This document shows, piece after piece, positions 32,748 to 42,667 of a stretch of DNA of 64,000 bases. The position numbers were made by a program, and so were the translations under genes. The notes under the pieces are model-generated. The model had not been told where the DNA came from, did no database searches, and saw nothing but the letters and a program-made list of their open reading frames with translations. The stretch is from Scilla litardierei (Eukaryota > Streptophyta > Magnoliopsida > Asparagales > Asparagaceae): assembly GCA_030789695.1 (NCBI GenBank), contig CM061142.1, forward strand, positions 570,825,281 to 570,889,280. The letters are read 5' to 3'. Within the stretch, counting starts at the first letter, position 1; each line of letters begins with the position of its first letter.

Positions 32748-32905
32748 ATTTCTCCTCTTTCCGTATTCCGACTAGATTCTTACTCATTTTCGTCTTCAAT
32801 TTGGATGCGAGACAAGAGATCGAAAACAACAGGAGGGAGTGCTTGTGCCTCGGAGGGATGGTAGCCATGCACCGCCAACCTATGTGTCCAAGGGCCACCA
32901 TCCAG
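32690..32905 (-). pseudogene. second copy of the unidentified captured fragment
   Basis: Matches 27430-27650 closely (GCAAGGGCTCGCATCCAACG through ATGCACCGCCAACCTATGTG). It is joined to the F-box/LRR fragment on its left and to segment A on its right, as at 27.66 kb. Confidence 0.75.
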
Positions 32906-32910
32906 GCTTA

Positions 32911-34070
32911 ATCATATGTATCAGTTTGTAAGAGCATAGCCTAATGAATCAGTTTGGATCTGTATCAGTATGTACATCAATATAGTTGAATTCGATTGAA
33001 TATGTCTTCAGATTGAATAAGTATCAGATTTAATTTTAAAGTTTGCATGTAGTTTCAGAGTCAGAGTGAATAAGTATCCGGTTTAATCTACAATGTTTTC
33101 AGATTGAACAAGTATAATAAGACTTATATCTAAAAGTTTGGATGTAGGCTTGATTGGGATTCAGATTAAGTATAATGAAATTTGGAATGTGATTGATTCA
33201 CTGCGGTGGCGCGCAGTGGAATTAAAATTATAGCATCTCACAAATATGCTCAAAGCGCAAAACCCGCAAATTTATTCCCGCGGCGTTGAGCAAATTTGTC
33301 ATCGACGCAACTTTAGCTTAACGCGCACAACGGTCATAATTCTGCTGGTTGTGCGCGTTAAACAATTGTCCATAAAATACCTTAGATGCTCAAAGCGAAC
33401 ACCTGTCTTTTCTTTTTCTCCGCTTTGCAAAATTATGTTAACCATTAAAAATTTGCTCAACGCGCACAACGACTCAAAGTGTGTACACCTGTCGTTGCTT
33501 GTTGTTCGCTTTGTGCAATTATTTAAACCATTAAAAATTTGCTCACCGCGCACAACGGCCATAAATTAATTGGTTTTGAGCTTTGTGCAAATTATGTAAG
33601 CGGCTATTAATTTTTCCAACTCACGTCCCACCGGCCGGTCAAACATTCTTGAGAAATGCACATGTCTGGTATCAATCAGCTGTAGATTGACGAGCAGTCT
33701 TTTGTATATTCACGAGAACCCCTCCTGTAGCATGACGGGGTCTTCGATGTAGCCACACATTAACTCACTTCGGTCGCATCCTCATAAACCAATACAAATC
33801 ACTGCCATGCGTTGTGCGTTGTGCGCCTTGAGCAATTCCGATTTATCATACGTTTTGCGTGGTGAGAAATTATGATTGTTAGTTTGTTACTCGCTTCTGT
33901 ATTATTTAGCACGGTGTGCGTGTCGAATAAAATGTATTAAAAAGGATTAGTGGATATTAGTATTGTTGGGAGTAATTTTCCAATTGGCATCATTGTTGAT
34001 CAAGGCGAAAAACCGTTGAGTTTCCTTGTTTTGCGCGGAGAGTAATTAACCTATTTTGTTTCCTTATTAT
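32911..34070. repeat. MULE-like non-autonomous module, copy 4 (A+B)
   Basis: Segment A at 32911-33180 and segment B at 33180-34070, in the same order and orientation as at 23.9 and 27.7 kb. It is more like copy 1 than copy 2 in the CCACCGGCCGGTCA and ACTTCGGTCGCATCC stretches. Confidence 0.88.
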
Positions 34071-34089
34071 ACTCTTCATATTGAATGGT

Positions 34090-34560
34090 CAAATTCCCCT
34101 ATAAATGGAGGACAAGGGGCCCTCATCTTCTCACAACTTCCTTTACTTTCTTATATCATCATCTTCTTTTTGCCCACACAACCTCCGTTTGGAAACAATA
34201 AGGTCTTCTTATGTTTGAGCATGATGCATGAGGTAGAAATGGACGAGATGGAGATGATATGAAGTGTAAAGATGAGATGGTCTTCTACTGTTCGGGCCTG
34301 ATGCTTGATATAGAAATGGACGATAGAATTCAACCAGTACTTTTTTCACGCAAAGATAAATGGTTGATGTTGGAAACTGCAACGACGGTAATAAACGCAA
34401 CGAAGGGCTATCATCCATTTATAATCAAGCATGCACGTGGAACAGCCATCTCCTCTTTACACTCTATCTCCTCCTCCAACCCCTTCATCTTTGTACTATA
34501 CATCGTCTAAGACACACAAACACCTCCTACTGTCCTTTCCGATCTCGAAGATGAAAATCT
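34090..34560 (+). promoter_or_regulatory. captured promoter (C copy 3) followed by leader-like segment E copy 2
   Basis: CCCTATAAATGGAGG is followed by a diverged version of the 26.5 and 32.1 kb leader, with the donor reading GGAAACAATAAG, so the GT is lost. From 34298 it matches the segment at 25.6-25.9 kb. Confidence 0.45.
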
Positions 34561-34662
34561 CATTCTATTTATAACGCAACCATGTGTTGGTGTTCACCGC
34601 CTCTTGGGAATCAGAGTTCTTTTCGGTGTCTTCGAACCGGCGTCATACTTGACAGCCGGGAA

Positions 34663-34833
34663 CAACGACGCCTGCAATGACGACACTCCTATCCGGGCTA
34701 CGGTGGCAGAAAGTTGGCAAACACGTCCATAAACTCAACGAAGATGGTCGCTTCGTTGCGTTAATTAACGGCGTTGCCGACTTTCGGCAACCGTAGGTAG
34801 GATAGGAGTGTCGTCATTGCAGGCGTCGTTGGT
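34663..34833. repeat. imperfect foldback from a duplicated D-type piece
   Basis: CAACGACGCCTGCAATGACG... is inverted at ...CGTCATTGCAGGCGTCGTTG. Each arm is about 70 bp, around a spacer that contains GAAGATGGTCGC. Confidence 0.9.
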
Positions 34834-35150
34834 TGTAGGGTGAAGCACGCAGATCACACCGACAATTTATCCCGTAAAAAGCCCCTTCATTGCAAACATC
34901 TTACGAAGACAATCATATGTATCAGTTTGTAAATAGCATGGGGTAATGAATATGTTTTGTTCTGTATCAGTATGTACATCCATATATTTGAATGGTTGGG
35001 TCATTTTGAAAATGTCATCAATTGGAATATGTATGAGATATAATCTAAAATTTTTCAAGCAGTTTACGAAGTCGATTGAATATGTAGCCGATTTAATCTA
35101 AAATGTCTTCAGATTGAATATGTATCAGAGATAATCTAAAAGTTTGCATG
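34834..35150. repeat. segment A relic
   Basis: ATATGTATCAGTTTGTAA... at 34915 onward matches the start of segment A and then diverges. No gene. Confidence 0.7.
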
Positions 35151-35215
35151 TAAACAAGTTAATTTTCTCATAGACGGAATTTAACAACTTGCTTGGAGGG
35201 ACATTTTCACGTTCT

Positions 35216-35596
35216 TTACAATACGTCGATAAAGACGCTAGTGGTTGAAGGCATGCCGTTGGATGGCTGGTTGGGGTGCCGTCGAGGAGTGGAAGGCATG
35301 CTGTTGGATGGCGGTCTGGGGTTTCGTTCCAATTTACTATAAACTGCATCAGGATGTGCGACGGGAGGTCGAGGAGTGGAAGGCAGGCCGTTGGATTGCG
35401 GGCTGGGGTTTCGTTCCACTTCAGGATGTGCGACGGGAGGTCGATGAGTGGAAGGCAGACCGTTGGATGGCGGAGGGACCTGTTGTCTGGGAACGATGGT
35501 GCCCAGTGGGGTGATTGGCATGGCGATGCCTTCACCGGTGATTTGGACCGACACCTCGCGGGCGGTGACGCCTCCCCCGGAGGTGGAGGTCGTCAC
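35216..35596 (-). pseudogene. proline-rich repeat protein segment
   Basis: A minus-strand frame of 126 codons contains four imperfect repeats of P-P-S-N-G-L-P-S-T-(P/H)-R and P-P-V-A-H-P, matching four DNA repeats of about 60 bp at 35240-35490. It occupies the place of the OTU domain in this copy and probably comes from another captured gene or from repeat expansion. The ATG position is uncertain. No function assigned. Confidence 0.4.
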
Positions 35597-35824
35597 TGAG
35601 TAGGTGCTGAAGGGGAGGAGCGGTCCGCCCTAAGTCCCCTGGCGTAAGTTCTCCAAGGGAAGTCAGGGAGTGGAAGGCGGGCCGCTCCATGTGTAAGAGG
35701 AATAACTCGTTGGCGATCCGCCTGTAAGAGGAAGAATTCGTCTGGAAGGAGAGGTCCGGTATCAACGGAGGGCCTATCCAGCGATCGGGCCAACGGGAGG
35801 TTTCTTTTGAGAGGGGAGGAGTGT

Positions 35825-36619
35825 CTAGAGGCAAATCGTCCCTAACGCCCTGGGAGTGTGAGGAGAGATCGAATACGGGGGCGTCTCATCCTCCACATCC
35901 TCCACAGTCGCCTCATCCTCCTGCGGCTCCTCATTCTCCCCAGCTGCATTCTCCCCCTCATCCATCTCAGCAGTCTGGTCATCCACATTACGTTCCACCG
36001 TCCCCGCCGTATCCACCAACTCCCAGTATGCTCCTCAGCAATCAAATCAGTAGCCACTTCCTTATCATCCTCCTCCTCGTTCGCCTTCTCCTCGTACACC
36101 TTTGGCTCCACAGTCTCAGCCGCTGCATTATACTCCACCAGTACCTCCTCAGCATTCTACACCTCCATGTTAAGGGCAACCGTCTCCTCCATCTCCACCA
36201 ACTCCCCAATAACATAATCATCTACAGTCAACTCAGCAGCCACTACATTCTCAGCCTCATCCTCCACATAAACATCATGCGCCCTCGGCTCCATATTCTC
36301 ATCCGCTGCATTGACCTCATCCTCCTCCGCAGCATTCTGCTCCTGCCAACTAAGAGCCAACTTCTCAGCAGCCTGCTCCATCGCATTACAATCCACCTCA
36401 TCATCCTGCCAATAAGCAGCCAATGCAGTCGCCTCCTCAGCCTCATCCACCTTCTCCTCATCTCCCTTCTGCTCCTCCTCAACATTATCCACATGCACCA
36501 CAAGCGCATCACCCACAATTCTACACGGTGATGCTAACTCCTTCAACTTGTTTACAATACCCACACTCTACCCCCTTAGTAATCGGGTACGTGCATTATA
36601 AATTGATTTGATTGATGTT
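35825..36619 (-). pseudogene. acidic linker of MULE copy 2
   Basis: Begins with the G-I-V-N-K-L-K-E-L-A-S motif that in copies 3 and 4 lies between transposase and OTU. It is followed by about 200 codons dominated by E, D and A in imperfect repeats (D-E-A-E, A-E-E-D-E, N-A-A-D-E). It is broken by stops and shifts at about 36160 and 36020 and by a TAG just upstream of the motif. GAG/GAT-rich slippage seems to have expanded it. Confidence 0.65.
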
Positions 36620-38919
36620 TGTCACGCCCCGCTTCCCTAAAATGGAGGCGAGACGTGAGAAGGTCCGCTCAGACGTGGAGCTGTGAAGCCTCACGCCTGA
36701 TAAGCGTCAAATCTGAATATATGCAGGTCCCTGTAAAGGCAAACGGAACAACAATAATAATAAAGGAGACTGATATAAGTTAACCGATCTCAGAATTTGT
36801 CCATAATAATATCCAACATCGCAGAAAAGCCACCAGGTTAAAAGAAAGAGTCTAGGCCCAAAGCATGGCCAACCAAAGCCAACACAAAACAAAGTATTGG
36901 TGCTACGCACCGATAACTAAAGCAGTTTAAACAACAACATAAACAGTCTCTACGACTGATCTCCCGTGTCCTCAAACTCCCCGGTGAACGCGGGCTCTGA
37001 CTCAGCGTCAGCGAACACCACGTCCTCAGCAGCAACCTCAGACTCAGGATCTAACATGTGTCACCCAAAAGAGTAAAGGGCACATGTCAACAAGTCTAAA
37101 AAGACTTAGGCAAGGAAACTGAAAGAAAAGTAAACTAACAACCTAGCAGTCATAGTATGATGCATAGCATGGCAAGTATAGTATAGAAGCAACAAGTAAG
37201 GTAAAGTGCAAGTAACAAGTATGGCATGGATGACAAGTTTTACATGAACAAGTACGAGTACAAAGACAAGTCTAGTAAGCACGTCGTGCGTATAGATTCC
37301 GCCTGTTGGCTAGAGTGGCTGATCGGGCCAACTCTTAAGCTCAAGTGACCGTTTATCCCTACCCCTCCACGTGTATCGAGCCAGGGCATTACCCCCGAAC
37401 ACGTAATGCTCGCTTCTGGATCACGAGCCAGGAAGTGTATTTGGCATAGGGTTGTGCCCGCTAAAAGCAGGTGCCTAGCCGGATCAAGTAGTACAAGTAT
37501 TGTAGCGTGTGCTACGAATGCAACATTCAACATGGATAGCATGGCATGTACAGATGATTCGCGTACCGTTAATTGAATTTAAACATGACAGATAAGATGC
37601 ATAGATGACAAGTGCAAATAATTAAAAGTAGTCGGATTTAGCTTCGTTGTCAAGCTAGATCCTGAAATTTACACCTAGGCGAGTATCATTTCGTCGCCTA
37701 GTCTCTTTTACGCCTACAACAAGCAAATGGCCTAAAGCGTGGCCTAAAAACCCTAAGTGGCAAGTTTCACTTGCCTGGCACCAAGGATGACGATCAACGA
37801 GGCACGTCACAAAATGTTAAACTACGGAGATGGGATCGCTGCCATGGCAAAACAATATTAGAACAATACCCAATCCAGTTTTATAATCGAATCTACGACG
37901 TCTAATATCCATTTTTAATTTGGGTTTAACAAAATCACAATAAGGGTTATGAGAATATTAGAGGATCGATTTACTAACCGTATCGTAGCGGAAGAACGAT
38001 GCCAGAGAACTATGGCTCAGATCTGGAAATGGCGAAAAAATCTGGAGAAAATGGGTTTTGGGGGGTTTTGGGGTTGGCCGGCGGCCTAAGGGAGGTGGCC
38101 GGCGCTAATGAGGGTGTTAGGGGCTCCGGGGATGAAGGAAAGAGCTAGAGGAAGGTTGGGGAAGATCAGAGGTCAAAGGGGAAAGAGAATGGCCAAGAGA
38201 AGTGAAAGAAAGAAGAAGAAACGATCGGGGGTTTAAATAGAAAAACCCGGCGGCGGAAATAAAACCTAGGGTTTCGGGGTTGATTAGTCGGTCAAAGAAG
38301 AGTTGTTGACCGACTAGTTCGAGAACTAGTCGGTTGGTCATTCAACTGTAACCGATTAAAATCAAACAGCGAAAGAAGGAATAAATCTGGGTAATGAATT
38401 AGTCGGTCTGTGAAGGCCTGTCGACCGACTAGTTTGCAACCTAGTCGGTCGGTGAGTGTTCATTGACCGACTAACGATAAACAGTAACTTATGTAAAATT
38501 TATCAAAGGAACTAGTCGGTCTGAGAGCAAGTTCTGACCGACTAGTTTCACATCTAGTCGGTCGGTGAGTGTTCTTAGACCGACTAAGAGTAAACAGTAA
38601 CTCCTGAATAATAGATTTAATGAACTAGTCGGTTCCAGAAGAGTTCCTGACCGACTAGATTGGAATCTAGTCGGTTGGTTCCCCTTCTTGAACCAACTAA
38701 CGTGCACGAAAAGTCTCGAATCGAAGCGCGAAGCTCCGGGAAGGATTCCTATGGCTCCTAAGCTCAAACTAACTCTAAGATATGAGCGATATGAAGCTCG
38801 TCATGTGTGACTTACTCCAAACTTAACGGTCTAAGGAAGAAGCTAGAAAATCACAACGAAACGAACGAAAACGAAAGCTACGGAGACGGAAAATCACACA
38901 TAAGGAGAAAATCCACCAA

Positions 38920-38958
<39 letters not shown>

Positions 38959-38990
38959 TAATCCAAATACATGAAAAACCAGTCGTTACA
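36620..38990 (-). repeat. Ty3/gypsy-like solo LTR (2371 bp) with ATGTT target-site duplication
   Basis: On the minus strand it starts TGTAACGACTGG and ends GGGGCGTGACA, the typical ends of a plant chromovirus (Tekay/Del-like) LTR. It is flanked by ATGTT at 36615-36619 and 38991-38995. The minus-strand TATA box is TCTATTTAAACCC (about 38231-38243), with CTAGTCGGTC/GACCGACTAG repeats upstream of it at 38285-38700. A TA-rich run lies at 38924-38951 near its start. No internal region is present. Family named from its ends only. Confidence 0.88.
38285..38700. repeat. U3 palindromic repeats of the gypsy-like LTR
   Basis: About 12 copies of (C)TAGTCGGTC and its complement in inverted pairs. The flanking GAATCGAAGCGCGA(A/C)GCT and GTGCAC... 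context is shared with the copia LTRs at 51.9 and 62.7 kb. Confidence 0.9.
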
Positions 38991-39507
38991 ATGTTTCATT
39001 GAAGGATTTAGTTTCCTTCAGGCCTTTCAAAATTGCTGACGGCGGCACCTTTCTATTTGCCAAGTCTCGCAATGCTACCACCTCTTTTCCCTGTAACATC
39101 CCGTCGTCGGAATGGCCCGTGACATAATTAGCAACTTGATGGTTGTGCCTGCCATCAACGACCGTTAAACTCCACTCACCGCCATCGCCCACCTCATTAC
39201 CATGCAATTTGAACGGGCATCCACACTTGTTGGTTCTAACTGGCCGGTTGCTCTTTCGTATTGGTCGGTGTCCCCTGTAGTTCTCGCTTCTTGCACATGC
39301 ATAGTAGGCAGCGGGAGTCCTATTGGACGATCTACTCATACTCGACGCACTGGTAACAATCACATGCCCCTGTTGTTGTTTGACGCTCTTTATCCACTGA
39401 AAGAGCTCGTCTCTACTTTTAAAACTTTGAATCGTTGTAAATTCGGCTGTATAATCCATATACACCTGTATCAAACAATTCATACAACTTATTGGACCGA
39501 GAACCAA
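38991..39507 (-). CDS. FAR1-type DNA-binding domain of MULE copy 2, intact frame
   Basis: The minus-strand frame is open across the whole domain: an N-terminal F-T-T-I-Q-S-F-K-S-R-D-E-L region, then Y-Y-A-C-A-R-S-E-N-Y-R, T-N-K-C-G-C-P-F-K-L and W-S-L-T-V-V-D-G-R-H-N-H. These give the C..CxC..HxH arrangement of the FAR1/WRKY-GCM1 finger. A helical R-D-L-A-N-R segment follows. The frame is cut at its C-terminus by the gypsy LTR. FAR1/FHY3-type proteins are transcription factors descended from MULE transposases; here the domain lies in an element, so it is read as transposase-derived. It could still be expressed as a DNA-binding fragment. Confidence 0.8.
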
Positions 39508-39779
39508 ACATTAGTTTCATTATTGCCGTAAAGATAAATCAATATTACCTCGGAATTTTTTAGCATCTCCATCAATTCAACTGTATCTGCAGGCAAGTAA
39601 AAACCAAAAATTTCTCCTACTATTTCTACAAATTGTAATTTACCAAATCACGATTTCGACAAATTTAGGTTGAAAACCCCTAAATCGATTACTATCGCTT
39701 CACCGATTTGTTTGAACGTAGCAGTTGACACTGTGATGTAAATGTCGAGCCCAGTAATAAAAATCAAATCTTTGGAATT

Positions 39780-40135
39780 TCTGTCTGTGCGCCTTGAGCA
39801 ATATACGAAAAACTTGCCGTTTGATATTCCGTCTTGAGCAATCTGTGGAAGGTTATGGCTGTGAGTGGTGAGCAGAATTTATCAAGGGGTGAAAGAGGGT
39901 CCTAACGGGTAAAAATTTTAACCCGTTGTGCGCTTCAAGTAAATTCGGTAGTTTAGTTGGCATATTTTACTCAGCGCGCACAACGGTTATATTTTAACAC
40001 GATTTGAACCGTTTTATGCGCTGAGTAATCTTACATGGATTGTCAGGATTGACATTAGTAACGGTAATCGTTATTAATCGCGACGCTGAGAACGATTTTG
40101 CCCGGTTGTGCGCGCTGAGTAGATCTAAATTTTGT
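39780..40135. repeat. subterminal repeats of MULE copy 2
   Basis: GTGCGCCTTGAGCAA, AACCCGTTGTGCGC, TACTCAGCGCGCACAACGG and CCGGTTGTGCGCGCTGAGTA occur in both orientations. The DNA between the DNA-binding ORF and these motifs (39550-39780) matches 42190-42450 of copy 3, including an AAAACCCCTAAATCGA block. Confidence 0.8.
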
Positions 40136-40520
40136 TTTTAATATATATTCTATTGGATTACTCAAATTCTTATGCCGATGTTAACAACATTATTGATACG
40201 TATAAAATAATATAATACCAACGTGATAACTATCATTATTTGTATTAATTAACACCCTTAAGAAATACTGGATAGATTGCATGTGTAATTAAGCATTCAA
40301 AATCTAGTATATATCAGTTTGTACCCGTTCACCAAAAAGTTAGTAAGAGGCAAACTTGATTAGTAGGTCTATCGTTGAGCATAACTTATAGATACGATAC
40401 ACCACAGCACGACATACAGATGATAACATTTGCACATTTAGGCAGACATGATAAAATTTCATGCTACCAATCTGTCAATATGAAAGAAACAATCCATAGT
40501 AAAATGATACAACGTTTTAT
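40136..40520. other. AT-rich boundary between MULE copies 2 and 3
   Basis: No frame or repeat recognised. The 3' end of copy 3 must lie here. Confidence 0.5.
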
Positions 40521-40521
40521 C

Positions 40522-41120
40522 CTACAATATTTCAATAACGTCAACGGTTGCAATATCGTGACCAAATACTATTGACTGGAATTGATGCATCCTATCCTCA
40601 TAAGCAGGCGGCCATCCGTCTGACACATCGAAACGGTATCTTAGCCACATACTTGAAGTCGGAGGGACATGACCATATGGGGCAAGTTTAACAATAACGA
40701 GGTGATTATTGTTCACATGACCCAACGTTATGTGGCGTCTGGATGATAGGGGTACTGGAGGAGTTCTTAAAGGAAAATATGTCACACACTGATGAGGTGC
40801 AAGAATATGTACTACACAGTCGTAGCATGAGGCAATGACATGTGCCATTTTTGGCATCTGCATCCACCATTTAGCTTTTGGACGGTCTAACAAATAGCCC
40901 AGTGCCACTACATTATTTTAAATTCCACGGCACCCATAAGTTGCCGGTACAAGCCGTCGTGGTTCTGCATCTCTTCTCGCAAGTCATATTTCACCTGCCT
41001 CCATTCGTCCTCACCCAGTCCCAACTGAGCTGCCACATCCCTATACCTATAGTTTCCGTCTGCTTTCACATCTACGACGTGCACTATAAGGGGTCGTAGA
41101 CACTCAGGAAAAGCGTTCCA
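40522..41120 (-). pseudogene. OTU cysteine-protease domain with mutated catalytic site
   Basis: OTU proteases remove ubiquitin and carry a D-G-x-C box and a later catalytic His. Here the box reads V-K-A-D-G-N-Y-R-Y-R, with tyrosine in place of the cysteine (at about 41026-41034). The histidine part is kept (H-V-N-N-N-H-L-V-I-V-K-L) in the 40908-40522 frame, together with M-P-K-M-A-H-V-I-A-S-C-Y and Q-C-V-T-Y-F-P-L-R. A frameshift with a stop at about 40908 splits the domain. It matches the OTU domain of copy 4 along its length. Inactive on two counts. Confidence 0.82.
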
Positions 41121-41640
41121 ATAAGGTATTATTATATCGGCAGCCAAGTCCTCGTCACTATCATCATGTGGAATTGATTGTTTCGGCTTCTTTATTGTAC
41201 ATTTCCACAACGGTCTACTTCTTCCCTTACCCGTCTTCCACGTCAATGTAGACGTATCCATTATCTCAGCATGCTGCTTAGCAATCTCCGCTACCAGGGT
41301 AGAAATTTGCAGACGTAGAACCTCAAAGGCCTTAGCCACTGCATTCTCATCATCATCATCATCCTCCTCAGCAGTCTGCTCCGCCTCATTACGATCCACC
41401 TTATCATCCTCCCCACCCATCTTCCCAGTATGATCCTCCTCCTGCAACTCAGCAGGCACTGCATTCTCCCAAAACGCCTCCCCCACCTTCTGATCCCCCC
41501 CTTATTATTCACAGCCTTCACATTCTCATCACCCATAATTTTATCAGCTGATGCTAACTCCTTCAACTGTTTTACAATACCAACCTTCTTCCCCCGTTGT
41601 AACCGGTTTCGTACATTATAAATTGCTTTGATTGAGGTTG
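41121..41640 (-). pseudogene. linker region of copy 3 with deletion junction
   Basis: Contains S-I-K-A-I-Y-N-V-R-N-R-L followed within a few codons by G-I-V-K-Q-L-K-E-L-A-S. In copy 4 the equivalent points are about 400 residues apart, with the transposase between them. Then comes an acidic run (E-E-D-D-D-D-D-E-N) and a helical stretch leading into OTU. Confidence 0.75.
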
Positions 41641-42130
41641 CACTGAAGTTTTTATTTGCCTTCAGTACTTTCAAAATTTCAGCTGGCCGAACCTTGCTAT
41701 TTGCCAAGTCACGCACTGTTTCCATCTCCATTCCCTGCAACGTCCCTTCATCGAAATGGCCATCGACATATTTAGCTGCTTCATGGTTGTGCCTGCCACA
41801 AACGACTGTTAACTTCCACTCCTCAACGCCCACGCCCACCATATAACCACGTAATGAGAAAGGACATGAACACTTCTTGGTTTTAACAGGCTGGTTGGTC
41901 TTTTTTAGCTTTCAGTGTCCCCGATACTCACCACTTCTTTCACACGCAAAGTACACAGCATGATGCCCTTTGGCCGTTTTACTTAATCTCCCCGAACGTG
42001 TAACAATCACATGCCCATGACTTAACCCGACGTTTTGTATCCACTGAAACAGCTCTTTTCTATCCTTGAACAGTTGATTGGTGGTAAAGTCGTTTGTAAA
42101 ATCCATAGTATCATGTATTAAACAATTCAT
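41641..42130 (-). pseudogene. FAR1-type DNA-binding domain of copy 3
   Basis: The N-part frame (42130-41912) has F-T-N-D-F-T-T-N-Q-L-F and Y-F-A-C-E-R-S-G-E-Y-R-G-H. The C-part (41842 leftwards) has W-K-L-T-V-V-C-G-R-H-N-H-E-A-A. A frameshift lies between them at about 41880-41910. The cysteine and H-x-H ligands are recognisable. Confidence 0.75.
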
Positions 42131-42189
42131 AACCTGATCCTCAAAGATTTAATGCATTATTGCCGAGAAGATAAATCAATATTACCTTG

Positions 42190-42667
42190 GATTTTTGTAC
42201 CAACTTCATCAATCTCAACCGTGGATGAATGCATGTAAAATCAAAATATGCAAGGCAGATAAACTGTACTTAAAAGTATAGACTTACCAAAGAGTCGATT
42301 TCGAAAAAAATTAGGTCAAAAACCCCTAAATCGAGTTCTCTCGATTCAGCTTTTTGTTTGATCTCACCAGTTGACTAAGTGATGTATCCTTCGAGCAATG
42401 AAATAAAAATAAAATCTTTTGGAATTCGGTCTAGGCGACTGGAGCGATCTTTGAAAAAACTTGCCATTTGAAATTCCACCGTGAGCAATCTGTGTAATTG
42501 TCTGTCAATTCGCTGCGAGCAGAAGGTATCACGGGACAATTTCAGGTCCTACCGGGTCATATCGGGTCTACAATAATTTACCCGTTGTGCTGGTTGAGTA
42601 AACAAGTCTAGTTTGAAATATTTCTAGCAAATAACCCGTCCACATGTGCACGTGGACTTGATCAAAA
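42190..42667. repeat. 5' non-coding region of MULE copy 3
   Basis: Matches 39550-39900 of copy 2 (AAAACCCCTAAATCGA, then GAGCAATCTGTG). It contains family motifs such as CCCGTTGTGCTGGTTGAGTAA. Confidence 0.7.

Larger units (their letters stand above)
35151..40135 (-). mobile_element. FAR1-type MULE derivative (copy 2), split by a gypsy solo LTR
   Basis: Without the LTR at 36620-38990 and one TSD copy, the DNA-binding domain (39507-38991) continues into the linker (36619 leftwards) with agreement of reading across the join, except for one stop soon after. The 5' side (39780-40135) has the family's subterminal repeats. The transposase core is absent. The left end is unclear; about 35150 is where a segment A relic begins. 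Confidence 0.8.
40522..42130 (-). mobile_element. FAR1-OTU MULE derivative (copy 3), transposase deleted
   Basis: Minus-strand order: DNA-binding domain N-part (42130-41912), C-part (41842-about 41600), a direct join to the linker motif (G-I-V-K-Q-L-K-E-L-A-S, about 41570), acidic linker, OTU N-part (to 40908) and OTU C-part (40908-40522). The transposase present between these parts in copy 4 is missing. Frameshifts separate several of the parts. Confidence 0.82.

Noticed and set aside
35821..36611. H/L/P-rich plus-strand ORFs of up to 236 codons
   Set aside because: Complement of the GAG/GAT-rich acidic linker; the minus strand matches the linker motif of the other MULE copies.
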